NCBI RefSeq assembly: GCF_023715585.1
Contig: NZ_JAMBOK010000002.1
Location: 404,534-468,533, forward strand
Direction: 5' to 3'
Source of the DNA: Sporosarcina luteola
GTDB lineage: Bacteria > Bacillota > Bacilli > Bacillales_A > Planococcaceae
DNA: 64,000 nucleotides
Part shown: positions 43,153 through 52,733 of the stretch, piece by piece
How positions within the stretch are numbered: position 1 is the first letter of the stretch
Layout: every line of letters begins with the position of its first letter
Translations under genes and position numbers: made by a program
The notes under the pieces: model-generated
The model's input: the letters and a program-made list of their open reading frames with translations, nothing else
Databases searched by the model: none
Told to the model about the DNA's origin: nothing

Positions 43153-44217
43153 ATGAAAAAGAAACTGGGTTTAGTGTATGGCGGTAAATCTGCGGAGCAC
43201 GAAGTATCCCTATCAACTGCCACGGCGGTTACAAATGCGATTGATTTTGATAAATACGAAGTAATTCCTGTTTATATAACGTATGAAGGCGAGTGGAGGA
43301 AAGGGGAGCCGCTTGCTGCTCCCGCTGAATCGATTGAGCAATTGAGGTTGGAACGAGTTGGAGGAAAGCCCGACAGCATTCATGACTTTTTGAATGGAAA
43401 CGGGACGCCTGACATCATCCTTCCGCTATTGCACGGAACAAACGGGGAAGATGGAACGGTTCAAGGGCTGTTCGAAGTAATGAACATCCCTTATGCAGGT
43501 AACGGCGTGCTGTCTTCTTCCGCGGGCATGGATAAAGTCGTCATGAAGCAGCTATTCGAACAGGTTGGACTGAAGCAAGTCCCTTATGTCCACTTCGTCC
43601 GCAACCAATGGAAAAAGGACCAACAGCACTGGGTCGAAAAAATGGAGAAGGAATTGACGTTCCCGATGTTCGTCAAGCCTGCGAACTTAGGCTCTAGCGT
43701 CGGCATCAGCAAGGCGACAGATCATGACAGCCTCATTGCCGCAGTCAATTTCGCCTTGAAATTCGACCGGAAAATCATCGTCGAGCAAGGCGTCACTGCG
43801 CGTGAAATCGAAGTCGGGATCCTGGGCAATGATGATCCGGCGTGCTCTGTACTCGGGGAAATCAAACCTGTGGCGGCATTTTATGATTACGAAGCGAAAT
43901 ACCAGGATGGCAATACAGAATTGCTTATTCCTGCACCGGTGACTGACGAAGTGGAGACGACATTGAAGGATATGGCGATCCGTGCATTTAAAGTGCTGGA
44001 TTGCGCCGGGCTCGTACGGGCTGACTTTTTCGTGACGGATCAAGACGAAGTGCTCATCAATGAAATCAACACGATGCCGGGCTTCACGCCGACGAGCATG
44101 TTCCCACTGCTATGGCAGAATACGGGCACCTCCTACCCGGAATTGATTGACAGGCTGATTGAATTGGCGCTCGAACGGCATGAAGAGAAGAAACAGATAC
44201 AATATACAATGGATTGA
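43153..44217 (+). CDS. ddl: D-alanine--D-alanine ligase
   Basis: This 354-residue ATP-grasp enzyme makes D-Ala-D-Ala for the peptidoglycan stem peptide. LVYGGKSAEHEVSLSTA at the N-terminus, GNGVLSSSAGMDKVVMKQLF, FVKPANLGSSVGISKA and the C-terminal INEINTMPGFTPTSMFP are the signature regions. It is cytosolic. GAGGGAG lies 7 nt before the ATG. It leads ddl-murF-esterase, a wall-precursor operon, with a 12-nt gap to murF. Confidence 0.97.
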   Translation: MKKKLGLVYGGKSAEHEVSLSTATAVTNAIDFDKYEVIPVYITYEGEWRKGEPLAAPAESIEQLRLERVGGKPDSIHDFLNGNGTPDIILPLLHGTNGEDGTVQGLFEVMNIPYAGNGVLSSSAGMDKVVMKQLFEQVGLKQVPYVHFVRNQWKKDQQHWVEKMEKELTFPMFVKPANLGSSVGISKATDHDSLIAAVNFALKFDRKIIVEQGVTAREIEVGILGNDDPACSVLGEIKPVAAFYDYEAKYQDGNTELLIPAPVTDEVETTLKDMAIRAFKVLDCAGLVRADFFVTDQDEVLINEINTMPGFTPTSMFPLLWQNTGTSYPELIDRLIELALERHEEKKQIQYTMD

Positions 44218-44229
44218 GTGTGATAGATT

Positions 44230-45603
44230 GTGAAACGTTTATTGACAGTGCTGGCAGATTGGCTGCAAGCGGAAGGGCAACTCATGGGCGATGTGCTTGT
44301 GAGCGGGGTGTCGATTGATACACGTACTCTTAAAGAGGGTGATCTGTTCATCCCATTCCGCGGCGAACAGGTAAATGGGCATAAGTACGTCCGGCAGGCA
44401 ATTGAAAAGGGGGCGGCAGCATCACTCTGGATGAAAGATGAGCCTGGTGCTCCTGCTGACATTCCCCTCATTCTTGTCGATGATCCGGAACTCGCGTTGC
44501 AGCAACTCGCTCGTGCGTACCGGAAAGAGCTTGCGTGCAAATTCATTGGCATCACCGGTTCGAACGGCAAGACATCAACGAAGGATTTGGTAGCAAGCGT
44601 CCTTTCGCCGTACTTCAATGTGCGCAAGACGGAAGGCAATTTCAATAATCAATTAGGGTTGCCGTTGACGATTTTGTCATTGGAAGAAGAGACGGAAGTT
44701 GCTGTCCTTGAAATGGGGATGAGCGGATTTAATGAAATTTCATTCCTGTCGTACTTGGCAAAGCCGCATTATGCCGTCATTACAAATATCGGTGAAGCGC
44801 ATATGCAGGATCTCGGTTCCCGCGAAGGGATTGCAAAGGCGAAATTCGAAATCATCGATGGACTGCAAGAAGGCGGTGCTCTTTTCTATGATGGCGACGA
44901 ACCGTTATTGCATACGTTAGTTTCCGCGCATCCTGAGGTAAGGGCGATATCTTTCGGCCGCTCCGATAAAACAGGTCTATCCCTTGTCTCAACTGAATCG
45001 GGGGATGAAGGAAGCCGTTTCTCCGTTACAGGAGTTCTAGACGGCAGTTTTACAATTCCTGTTTTCGGTTCCCATCAAGTTAAAAACTCACTTGCCGCAA
45101 TTCTGATCGCACATGAACTTGGTCTCAGCCACGAACAGATCGACGCGGCACTCCGCCAATCTAAGCTCACAGATATGAGAATGCAGCCGGTCGTTGCTGA
45201 CAATGGCGCGTTGTTCATCAATGATGCGTATAACGCCGCGCCGACATCGATGCAGGCAGCACTCTCGTTCCTGCGCGAAACAGGACTTCGGACAGAAAAA
45301 TGGGCCGTTTTGGGAGATATGCTGGAACTTGGCGAAAATGAACGGCATTACCATGAATCGATTGCTCAGCAGCTTGGCACTATAAGCTTAAAGGGAATCC
45401 TTTTATTTGGACCGCGAATGAAATGGCTTTATGAAGAGCTGCAGAAAAATGGGAATGAAACCAAAATCATCTGGTCGGAAAACGATTATGATCCATTGAT
45501 CGAGTCGCTTCGTTCATCTATCGACGGCAATTCCATCGTCTTGTTGAAAGGGTCGAGGGGCATGGCGCTGGAAAGGATTATGGATGGTGTATTGCAGGCA
45601 TGA
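44230..45603 (+). CDS. murF: UDP-MurNAc-tripeptide--D-Ala-D-Ala ligase
   Basis: This 457-residue Mur ligase adds D-Ala-D-Ala to the tripeptide precursor, using the product of ddl. The ATP-binding loop is GITGSNGKTSTKD near residue 112. VLEMGMSGFNEISFL, ITNIGEAHMQDLGSREGIAKAK and FINDAYNAAPTSMQAAL are the substrate and metal regions. It starts at GTG 44230 with only a weak site, which suggests coupling to ddl. Its last codon overlaps the next start (ATGA). Confidence 0.96.
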   Translation: MKRLLTVLADWLQAEGQLMGDVLVSGVSIDTRTLKEGDLFIPFRGEQVNGHKYVRQAIEKGAAASLWMKDEPGAPADIPLILVDDPELALQQLARAYRKELACKFIGITGSNGKTSTKDLVASVLSPYFNVRKTEGNFNNQLGLPLTILSLEEETEVAVLEMGMSGFNEISFLSYLAKPHYAVITNIGEAHMQDLGSREGIAKAKFEIIDGLQEGGALFYDGDEPLLHTLVSAHPEVRAISFGRSDKTGLSLVSTESGDEGSRFSVTGVLDGSFTIPVFGSHQVKNSLAAILIAHELGLSHEQIDAALRQSKLTDMRMQPVVADNGALFINDAYNAAPTSMQAALSFLRETGLRTEKWAVLGDMLELGENERHYHESIAQQLGTISLKGILLFGPRMKWLYEELQKNGNETKIIWSENDYDPLIESLRSSIDGNSIVLLKGSRGMALERIMDGVLQA

Positions 45604-46304
45604 AGACAGGTGTATTATTCCTTCACGGATTTACCGGAGGAATGTTTGAAGTCCGCCCTCTCATTCGTTATGTGGAGGAGAGGACGGACTGGATCACTTC
45701 AGTACCAATTTTCCCTGGGCATGACTTTCCGGTCGATTTGAGCAAGGTTTCCGCCGAAAACTGGATGATGGAAGCGGAGCTTGCCCTCAACCGGTTGAGG
45801 AAGGTGGCCGACCGCATCATCATTGTCGGCTTTTCAATGGGAGGAATTATAGCGCTTTATTTAGCGCTGCGCTACAAAATCGAAAAGCTCGTCTTGCTCA
45901 GTGCGGCTGCAAAGTATATTAGTCCGCGCATCCTACTTGCGGACGCAGCCGTTTTATTGTCTAAAACCGTGACAAAAAGTTTTCCGCCGAACACGTTCTA
46001 TCATTTGTACGACTATAAATTACGGCATACACCGCTCCGTGCTGCGAAGGAGTTCACGCGGGTCGTCAAAATGGTGGAGCCGTATTACGGTAAAATCACT
46101 ACACCCGTCTGCGTAGTACAAGGGAAGAAGGACGGCATCGTTCCTTTTTCGACGGGGGAGCACTTGTTGCGCGCACTCGGCTCTCAACAAAAGCAGCTGA
46201 TCGTATCGGAAAACGGAAAACATCATATTTGCTACAGTGATGATAACCGCGAATGGTTCGCAAAGGTGTATGAATTCATGAAGAAAGCTTCCTGTGAAGA
46301 CTGA
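45600..46304 (+). CDS. Alpha/beta hydrolase, carboxylesterase-like
   Basis: This 234-residue serine hydrolase resembles the small carboxylesterases of Bacilli (Est30/YvaK type). The oxyanion region is LFLHGFTGGMFEVRPL, the nucleophile elbow IVGFSMGGI (Ser near 80), the acid Asp lies in QGKKDGIVP and the catalytic His in ENGKHHICY. The substrate is unknown. It overlaps murF by four bases, so it is translated with the wall genes, though a wall role is not established. Confidence 0.88.
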   Translation: MKTGVLFLHGFTGGMFEVRPLIRYVEERTDWITSVPIFPGHDFPVDLSKVSAENWMMEAELALNRLRKVADRIIIVGFSMGGIIALYLALRYKIEKLVLLSAAAKYISPRILLADAAVLLSKTVTKSFPPNTFYHLYDYKLRHTPLRAAKEFTRVVKMVEPYYGKITTPVCVVQGKKDGIVPFSTGEHLLRALGSQQKQLIVSENGKHHICYSDDNREWFAKVYEFMKKASCED

Positions 46305-46385
46305 TTATTCCTTTTAAAGCGGATTGATTGCGGATAACTGTCAGGCGTGATAAACTACTATGAGTATTGGATACATTTACACGAG

Positions 46386-46416
46386 ACTCTTCCGGTGACG
46401 AAGAGTACTTTTTTTT
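46386..46416 (+). terminator. Terminator after the ddl-murF-esterase operon
   Basis: ACTCTTC (46386-46392) pairs with GAAGAGT (46400-46406) around CGGTGAC, followed by a run of eight T after AC. Confidence 0.8.
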
Positions 46417-46661
46417 GAATAAAAAGGTTTAACGTCTCCCAGATCATTATTCAGGAGCGAAACCCGATCGGCAAAGACAAGCTTTCCTTTTCACTATTGC
46501 CTCTGAATTTTTATGAAGTTCAACCCTTGAACTTTTATCCACTCCAGAGAATACAAAATATCGGAAACGTTCCCATAGAAGTTTAAGGCTCGAATTTGCC
46601 GTGCTTTCATTTGCAAATGTAACCAATTGCTAAATGAAGAAATCAAAGGAGATTGAGAAGT
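46417..46661 (+). other. Long gene-free leader upstream of cshA
   Basis: About 245 bases without a gene separate the preceding terminator from cshA. I could not place a promoter or a clear structure. DEAD-box helicase genes often have long, regulated 5' untranslated regions, so this may be one. Confidence 0.4.
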
Positions 46662-48158
46662 TTGACGAAATTTTCAGAACTTAATATTAGCGAATCCACA
46701 CAAGACGCTCTAAAGCGTATGGGGTTTGAAGAAGCGACACCCATCCAAGAAGGAACAATCAGATTCGGCATGGAAGGCCGCGACGTTATCGGCCAGGCGC
46801 AGACTGGTACGGGTAAGACTGCTGCATTCGGTATTCCGATCATTGAGAAAATCGATGTGAACAATCCTGCAGTGCAAGCATTAGTCATTGCACCGACACG
46901 TGAATTGGCGATTCAAGTATCCGAAGAAATCTATAAAATCGGATACGGCAGACGCGCTCGTGTATTATCTGTGTACGGTGGCCAAGAAATTGGTCGGCAA
47001 ATTCGAGCATTACGCAATAATCCACAAATTATTGTCGGAACTCCGGGACGTATTCTTGACCATATCAACCGTAAAACGTTGAAACTGAACAATGTGAATA
47101 CGCTCGTCCTTGACGAAGCGGATGAAATGCTTAACATGGGCTTCATCGAAGACATCAACACGATTTTGGCAAGTGTTCCAGATACTCGCCAGACACTTTT
47201 ATTCTCTGCTACAATGCCTCCTGCAATCCGCAAAATTGCTGAGACATTCATGAAAGAGCCTGAAATTGTAAAAATCAAGTCGAAAGAAATGACTGTTGAG
47301 AACATCGACCAATACTTCGTTAAAGCACAAGAAAGAGAAAAGTTTGACGTACTTTCACGTCTGTTGAACGTTCACCAGCCTGAGCTTGCAATTGTGTTCG
47401 GTCGTACGAAGCGCCGTGTCGATGAAGTGGCACACGCATTGAGTATCCGCGGCTACTTGGCAGAAGGAATCCATGGCGACTTAACACAAGCAAAACGGAT
47501 GTCTGTTCTTCGCCAGTTCAAGGACAATAAAATCGACGTTCTCGTTGCAACAGACGTAGCGGCTCGAGGACTCGACATTTCTGGTGTTACACACGTTTAC
47601 AACTTCGATATTCCACAAGATCCAGAAAGCTATGTACACCGTATCGGCCGTACAGGACGTGCTGGTAAAAGCGGTATGGCGATTACATTCGTAACGCCGC
47701 GTGAAATGGGTTATCTCCGTACTGTAGAGGAAACGACGAAAAAACGGATGACTCCACTTCAGCCGCCGACTGAAGATGAAGCATTGATCGGTCAGCAACG
47801 CCTTGCATTGGAACAGCTAGCTGAAATCGTTGAGAAAAACGAATTGACTGATTATCAGCCGTTAGCAGCTGAGCTTCTTGAGAAATTCGAAGCGAAGGAT
47901 CTTGTCGCGGCTGCGATCAGATCATTGACGAAAGAACCAGATGATACACCTGTTAAAATTACAGAAGAACGCCCATTGCCTTCTCGTAATTCGGGCTCAC
48001 GTGATCGTGGCGGCTACAAAGGAAGTCGTGGCGGCGGACGTTCACACGGCGGCGGACGCGGTTATGGCGGAGGCGGCGGTTCACGTCGTGGAAGCCGTGA
48101 CGGCGGAGGCGGACGTAGAGACCGTTCAAGTAGTTCTAGAGGCAAATCGGATAGATAA
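46662..48158 (+). CDS. cshA: DEAD-box RNA helicase CshA
   Basis: This 498-residue RNA helicase unwinds structured RNA in mRNA decay, ribosome assembly and cold adaptation. Motifs are in order: Q-motif region [20 protein letters not shown] (I), PTRELA (Ia), VLDEADEML (II), FSATMP (III), [12 protein letters not shown] (V) and [10 protein letters not shown] (VI). The tail is Gly/Arg/Ser-rich ([19 protein letters not shown]), an RNA-binding extension. TTG 46662 is chosen from AAAGGAG about 10 nt upstream; TTG 46653 overlaps that site. A terminator follows. Confidence 0.96.
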   Translation: MTKFSELNISESTQDALKRMGFEEATPIQEGTIRFGMEGRDVIGQAQTGTGKTAAFGIPIIEKIDVNNPAVQALVIAPTRELAIQVSEEIYKIGYGRRARVLSVYGGQEIGRQIRALRNNPQIIVGTPGRILDHINRKTLKLNNVNTLVLDEADEMLNMGFIEDINTILASVPDTRQTLLFSATMPPAIRKIAETFMKEPEIVKIKSKEMTVENIDQYFVKAQEREKFDVLSRLLNVHQPELAIVFGRTKRRVDEVAHALSIRGYLAEGIHGDLTQAKRMSVLRQFKDNKIDVLVATDVAARGLDISGVTHVYNFDIPQDPESYVHRIGRTGRAGKSGMAITFVTPREMGYLRTVEETTKKRMTPLQPPTEDEALIGQQRLALEQLAEIVEKNELTDYQPLAAELLEKFEAKDLVAAAIRSLTKEPDDTPVKITEERPLPSRNSGSRDRGGYKGSRGGGRSHGGGRGYGGGGGSRRGSRDGGGGRRDRSSSSRGKSDR

Positions 48159-48159
48159 T

Positions 48160-48205
48160 AATACCCCCGGAGATGACAACCTCATCCTCCGGGGTTTTCT
48201 TTTTT
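48160..48205 (+). terminator. Terminator after cshA
   Basis: ACCCCCGGAGATG pairs with CATCCTCCGGGGT (small mismatch) around ACAACCT, followed by TTTCTTTTTTT. Confidence 0.9.
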
Positions 48206-48270
48206 TAAAATGAAACATTTTCACTGCCGCTGCGTATACAATAAAAGAAATAGAAAGAGGTGTTGTGGAA

Positions 48271-48750
48271 GTGAGAGCTCAACCCGCAAACAGGATTTCT
48301 CCGAAAGGCTTGAAAGTCTGGCGATTATACGGCTGGATTCAAACAATCATTCTAGCATTGATAGCCAGTGGTGTCGGCGTACTCGTATACATATTTGAAT
48401 GGCCATTCTGGATCTATCCGCTGGAAGCCGTTGTACTCCTCCTGTTCGCCTATTTCATCATCATTTTATTCCCGAAGGTGAGATGGATGAGATGGCGGTA
48501 TGAAGTAAGGGAGTCCGAAATAGAATTGCAACACGGTCTGTTCATTGTGAAACGGACATTGATACCGATGGTGCGCGTACAGCACGTTGATACATCACAA
48601 GGTCCGATCCTGCGGAAATACGGTTTGGCTGAAATCTCGATTTCAACGGCAGCCACGGTCCATACGATCCCTGCGTTGATCATGGCGGAGGCGGATGAAC
48701 TGCGAGGCAGGATTTCCGTGCTTGCAAGGGTGGCGGAAGACGATGTCTGA
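48271..48750 (+). CDS. ydbS: Bacterial PH-domain membrane protein YdbS
   Basis: This 159-residue protein has two N-terminal membrane helices followed by one bacterial PH-like (DUF304) domain: YEVRESEIELQHGLFIVKRTLIPMVRVQHVDTSQGPILRKYGLAEI. B. subtilis YdbS/YdbT are reported to protect against some antimicrobial compounds made by other Bacilli. GTG 48271 is chosen over GTG 48265 for its better distance from AGAGGTG. It overlaps ydbT by 8 nt, indicating a two-gene unit. Confidence 0.9.
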   Translation: MRAQPANRISPKGLKVWRLYGWIQTIILALIASGVGVLVYIFEWPFWIYPLEAVVLLLFAYFIIILFPKVRWMRWRYEVRESEIELQHGLFIVKRTLIPMVRVQHVDTSQGPILRKYGLAEISISTAATVHTIPALIMAEADELRGRISVLARVAEDDV

Positions 48751-50260
48751 ACAGCAGCGTTATAAATTGCATTGGATCACTGCGCTTATTGAGATGCTCA
48801 AAACATTGAAAGAAGCGATTCTTCCGCTCGTCGTCCTGGTTTTCGCCAATGGATTCAAAGGTGGAGGGACAGGTCTCTGGTATGTGGACTATTTATCCTT
48901 CCTCATCTTCGGTGTGTTGATCATCAGTTTATTCGTCAGCGGTATCATTAAGTGGAAACGGTTCGAATATTGGTTCGAGGACGATGAGCTACGGATCGAG
49001 TCGGGTTTATTCGTCAAGAAGAAACGGTATATCCCGTTCGACCGTATCCAAAGCTTGGACTATACAGAAGGAATTTTTCACCGACCGTTCGGGCTTGTGA
49101 AGGTGAAAGTGGAAACAGCGGGCAGTTCTAACGCGAAGCAGGCAGAAGGGGAATTGACGGCGATCACGAAAGCGGCCGCTAAGCGTGTGGAAACCGAATT
49201 GGCTGAAGCGAAGAAGCGGCAGAAGGGGATGTCTGCTGAAGAGATTGGAATGGACACTCCTCTGGTCGCTCCTATGGAAGAGATGCCCATTAAAGAGGAA
49301 TCGAACTTCCGTAAAGTGTTCTTGATGTCATCGAAGGACCTGTTGGTGCTTGCTACTACTTCCGGAGGTGTAGGTGTCATCCTGTCCGGTGCGGCAATCT
49401 TCCTTTCGCAATTCGGGGAGCTGCTGCCATTCGAGTGGATGTTCGAAGAGATTTCCTCCTTCATCAAGTTCGGTGTGTTGATTGTGGCGATCGCTGTTTT
49501 CCTCGGCTTGCTCGGTGTGTGGATCCTATCTGTCGGAATGACGCTCCTTTCCCATTACAATTTTACTGTCGAAATGAATGAGGAGGACATTGTCATTACG
49601 AGGGGGCTGCTCGAAAAGAAGAAAGTGACCGTACCTTTAAAACGGATCCAAAGCGTCGTAGTCGTGGAGAATCCGATCAGGAAGTTATTTGGGTATGCTA
49701 CGGTATCTATCCATAGTGCTGGGGGCGGTATTGGTCAAAACTCGAAGATCAATTTATTCCCGATTGTGAAAAGGGATCGGGTATTGCTCTATTTGGAGGA
49801 TGTCTTCCCCGATTTGCATTTGGAAGAGCCTGCGAATAGGCTAACTGCAAAAGGAAGGCCGTTCTATTACCGCATTGACTTTTTGTGGATGCTGCCGGCC
49901 ATCGGGGCGCTCACCTATTTCTTTTTCCCGTACGGCCTGCTTTCGCTCGCGATCATCCCTGCCATTATAGCGCTCGGCATTTGGCAGCATCGCTCCGCCG
50001 CATATGGTATTGTTGGCAATCAGCTGACGTTCCGCTTTAGGGGGATCAGCTTGCAGACGGCATATATGAAGAAGAAGCGGATCCAGTCCATGGAAATGAA
50101 ACAAAGTTACTTCCATAGACGAAAAGGCGTTGCAACGGTCATCGCCAACATTAAATCCGGCATGGGCGTCTTTCATGCAAACGTGCATCATATGGAAGTC
50201 GAAGAGGCGGAGAGGATTTTCAATTGGTACGAAAAAGGCGGTTCGACAAGTGATGAATGA
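48743..50260 (+). CDS. ydbT: Bacterial PH-domain membrane protein YdbT
   Basis: This 505-residue membrane protein has three PH-like (DUF304) domains separated by helix pairs. The domains begin near FEYWFEDDELRIESGLFVKKKRYIPFDRIQSLD, NEEDIVITRGLLEKKKVTVPLKRIQSV and NQLTFRFRGISLQTAYMKKKRIQSME. It forms a unit with ydbS. The ATG at 48743 follows AGGGTGG. The fold is known for membrane association; the molecular job is open. Confidence 0.9.
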   Translation: MSEQQRYKLHWITALIEMLKTLKEAILPLVVLVFANGFKGGGTGLWYVDYLSFLIFGVLIISLFVSGIIKWKRFEYWFEDDELRIESGLFVKKKRYIPFDRIQSLDYTEGIFHRPFGLVKVKVETAGSSNAKQAEGELTAITKAAAKRVETELAEAKKRQKGMSAEEIGMDTPLVAPMEEMPIKEESNFRKVFLMSSKDLLVLATTSGGVGVILSGAAIFLSQFGELLPFEWMFEEISSFIKFGVLIVAIAVFLGLLGVWILSVGMTLLSHYNFTVEMNEEDIVITRGLLEKKKVTVPLKRIQSVVVVENPIRKLFGYATVSIHSAGGGIGQNSKINLFPIVKRDRVLLYLEDVFPDLHLEEPANRLTAKGRPFYYRIDFLWMLPAIGALTYFFFPYGLLSLAIIPAIIALGIWQHRSAAYGIVGNQLTFRFRGISLQTAYMKKKRIQSMEMKQSYFHRRKGVATVIANIKSGMGVFHANVHHMEVEEAERIFNWYEKGGSTSDE

Positions 50261-50262
50261 AA

Positions 50263-50294
50263 TAAAAGCCTGCGAATTGCTCGCAGGCTTTTTG
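50263..50294. terminator. Bidirectional terminator between ydbT and the rhomboid gene
   Basis: AAAGCCTGCGA pairs with TCGCAGGCTTT around ATTGC, with T-runs readable on both strands. Confidence 0.9.
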
Positions 50295-50295
50295 T

Positions 50296-50332
50296 GAGTG
50301 GTGCTCGCAACGCTTTGCTTGTGCCCGTTACT
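50296..50332. repeat. Degenerate fragment of the 8.2-kb repeat, inverted
   Basis: GTGCTCGCAAC (50301-50311) and the following GCTTGTGCCCG match the reverse complement of the 3' part of the 8.2-kb element (GTGCTCGCAAC, then GCTTATGCTCG) with several changes. Confidence 0.5.
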
Positions 50333-50335
50333 TTG

Positions 50336-50941
50336 TCATTTTCGCCAACTTACAATCCGTTTTGGGTTGAAATAGCTTAGTCCGATGATGAAGCCGACGA
50401 TCAATCCTGCGATATGTCCGATGACATTGACGCCGGGCTGCAGGAACGTCATAATCACGCTAATGACGATGATCGGCAGCATAATTTGACGCAACTGTGG
50501 AAATGCGTTTTTCGTATAATAGACGAGTGCGCCGAACGCGCCGAAAATGCCGAAAATCGCACCGCTCGCTCCTACATGGGCGAAATCCGGACCGCCGAGG
50601 AAGAAGGAGGCAACGTTGGCGAAAATGCCTGACAATAGGTAAATTGTCAGGAAGCGCACCTTGCCGGCAACCCGTTCAAGTTCCGGACCGAAAATGAACA
50701 ATGAAAACATATTGAATAGAAGATGCATGAGTCCTGCATGTAAAAACATCGGCGTGACGAGCCGCCACCATTCCCCTGCGGAAATCATTGAATTGATTCC
50801 GACGCCCGTATAATATAAATACCGGCTTCCTTGTATCGGCAATCCCGTTACAATGTAAACGAGGATATTAATGGAAAGCAACGCGGTTACGAACGGATAC
50901 AAACGTATATACTGGGAAAAGTTTTCTCTTCGAATAAACAC
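50336..50941 (-). CDS. Rhomboid family intramembrane serine protease
   Basis: This 201-residue, six-helix rhomboid protease cleaves membrane helices. The catalytic Ser lies in HVGASGAIFGIFGA and the His in NVIGHIAGLIVGF; the L1-loop motif WWRLVTPMFLH and HLLFNMFSLFIFG are also conserved. The substrate is unknown. It begins at GTG 50941 after AGGTGA. Its place between ydbT and acpS matches ydcA of B. subtilis. Confidence 0.92.
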   Translation of the reverse strand: MFIRRENFSQYIRLYPFVTALLSINILVYIVTGLPIQGSRYLYYTGVGINSMISAGEWWRLVTPMFLHAGLMHLLFNMFSLFIFGPELERVAGKVRFLTIYLLSGIFANVASFFLGGPDFAHVGASGAIFGIFGAFGALVYYTKNAFPQLRQIMLPIIVISVIMTFLQPGVNVIGHIAGLIVGFIIGLSYFNPKRIVSWRK

Positions 50942-51038
50942 TTTTTTTCACCTGACCTTTGGTTTTATTATACATAGTTTATGATTGGATAAGAAGCGCG
51001 AACTGCCTTCACAATTGTGCATGAAAGGGACGAAGATA

Positions 51039-51389
51039 ATGATAATGGGCATCGGATTGGATATCGTGGAATTGGATCGTATAGCTAGGTTGGATGAACG
51101 ATCGGATAAATTCCGGTTGCGCATCCTTTCAAATAAAGAGCTTTCGCTGTACGAATCGCTGCCCGCGCAACGGAAGAATGAATTCCTGGCCGGACGTTTC
51201 GCGGCGAAAGAGGCATTTGCAAAAGCGAAGGGCACGGGAATCGGGAAGGGCTGCCGTTTTGAGCAGATTGAAATATTGAAGGAACCATCAGGGAAACCGG
51301 TGCTATTTTTTGACGGGAAGGAAGTCGCCGGCTTCGTATCCATCACACATACCCGCACTGTGGCGGCTGCGCAGGTCATTTTAACTTAA
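51039..51389 (+). CDS. acpS: Holo-[acyl-carrier-protein] synthase
   Basis: This 116-residue enzyme transfers 4'-phosphopantetheine from CoA to acyl carrier protein. GIGLDIVELDRI (Mg-binding Asp) and FLAGRFAAKEAFAKAKGTGIGKG are diagnostic. The ATG at 51039 gives MIMGIGLDIVEL as in relatives, with AAAGGGA upstream; a longer frame from 50985 is not supported. The stop codon lies inside the first arm of a hairpin of the following repeat element. Confidence 0.95.
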   Translation: MIMGIGLDIVELDRIARLDERSDKFRLRILSNKELSLYESLPAQRKNEFLAGRFAAKEAFAKAKGTGIGKGCRFEQIEILKEPSGKPVLFFDGKEVAGFVSITHTRTVAAAQVILT

Positions 51390-51575
51390 TCCAGCAAACA
51401 CCAGCTGGATTAAGTTAAACCTCCGGTGGATGTCACGGATTTTTAAGGGAGTTTGGAAGGCGACCAAATGCGCGACATCGTGTCGCAACGGTCGCATGAC
51501 CTACTTCCTGTAGGCCTCAAGCTCGATAAAAATCCGGACGCAATTACGTCAAGACGTAATTGATTTAGGAAATAA
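51382..51575. repeat. Nested-hairpin repeat element after acpS
   Basis: The gene-free stretch 51390-51661 begins with an ACTTAATCCAGC / GCTGGATTAAGT hairpin that includes the acpS stop. An outer stem CGGATTTTTA (51436) / TAAAAATCCG (51527) encloses GCGACA/TGTCGC and CCTAC/GTAGG hairpins. A perfect CAATTACGTC-AA-GACGTAATTG palindrome follows (51541-51562). The 32 bases 51469-51500 are the exact reverse complement of 15282-15313. Confidence 0.8.
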
Positions 51576-51661
51576 AAGATTCAATGTAAACAAGCTAGCA
51601 TAAATGACTGTCCACTCTCATAAGATGACCTACCCGATTGAAATGAGAAAGGATGAACTGT

Positions 51662-52666
51662 ATGCGCAGCCGAATTTTTGTTTTATTGCTAGTTGCAATC
51701 ATGACACTGCTAGCAGCTTGTGGATCACCGTCTAAAGAGGATGTCATGAAGAAGCTCAGTGGGAAGTGGAACGAGGCGAAAGGGTACGAACTGCAGGCGA
51801 CGATGGAGATCAAAACAGGTTCTGAACCAAGGGTGTACGATGTAACTGTATGGCATACGAAACCTGATTTTTACAAAGTGAATGTAGCACAAGCAGGAAG
51901 CCAAGAATCCCAAATGATCGTCAGGAATGAAGAAGGCGTTTTTGTCATCACGCCATCGCTCGGAAAGACGTATAAGTTCCAAAGTGATTGGCCGACGCAA
52001 AACAGCATGCCGTATTTGATCGGCACGCTTTCGGATGACATCAAGGCGGATAAGAATTCCACAATGCAAGAAAAGGATAAGACGTATGTTTTCGAAACGG
52101 CATCAAGGAATAATCATAAGAAAGTCCTTCCGATGCAGCAAATCCATATTGATAAGAAAACATTGCTGCCGAAATATGTATCCGTCATGGATGAAAACAA
52201 GCAAGAGAAAATCCGTGTAACGTTCAATAAAATAGCACTTGGCGTAGAGCACAAGGCATCTGAATATCAAGTTGATATGGAGAAGGCTCAGCCTGAGAAA
52301 AAACCGCAATCGACCGAAGATGGCCAGACAGGCATGATGAAGTACTATCCGAACTTGAATTGGGAAGGTACGGTCATTGAGGAAGAAATGGTCGCTACAG
52401 AAAACGGAACAAGATTTTTCACGACATTCGGCGGTGGAGACAAGGAATTCATTGTCGTCCAGGAGCCGGCAGAGACTCCGGATAATCAAATGGCGGTGTC
52501 CATCGAAGGAGATCCGGTCGACTTGGGCTTCACTGTGGCGGCGTTGACGAATAACTCGATCCGTTGGGAGCAGGATGGAGTGGCATTCTTCGTCGCATCA
52601 TCCACATTGACGGCTGACGAGTTAATAGAAGTCGCATCTTCAATGAGTCCTGAAAATAGCAAATAA
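51662..52666 (+). CDS. ydcC: LolA-like lipoprotein YdcC
   Basis: This 334-residue lipoprotein has lipobox LLAAC and is anchored on the outer face of the membrane. The body has the LolA/LppX-type fold by family (outer-membrane lipoprotein-sorting protein-like, YdcC): VTVWHTKPDFYKVNV, MIVRNEEGVFVITPSLGKTYKFQSDWP, and a C-terminal DUF4367-like part. The role in Gram-positives is not known. The ATG at 51662 is 9 nt after GAAAGG; an ATG at 51653 is too close. The position before alr is conserved with B. subtilis. Confidence 0.9.
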   Translation: MRSRIFVLLLVAIMTLLAACGSPSKEDVMKKLSGKWNEAKGYELQATMEIKTGSEPRVYDVTVWHTKPDFYKVNVAQAGSQESQMIVRNEEGVFVITPSLGKTYKFQSDWPTQNSMPYLIGTLSDDIKADKNSTMQEKDKTYVFETASRNNHKKVLPMQQIHIDKKTLLPKYVSVMDENKQEKIRVTFNKIALGVEHKASEYQVDMEKAQPEKKPQSTEDGQTGMMKYYPNLNWEGTVIEEEMVATENGTRFFTTFGGGDKEFIVVQEPAETPDNQMAVSIEGDPVDLGFTVAALTNNSIRWEQDGVAFFVASSTLTADELIEVASSMSPENSK

Positions 52667-52733
52667 TATTAATTGACGTAAAAAGCTTATAGGATTGATA
52701 ATAGAGTCATCGAGAGAAAAATGAGGGATTCAG

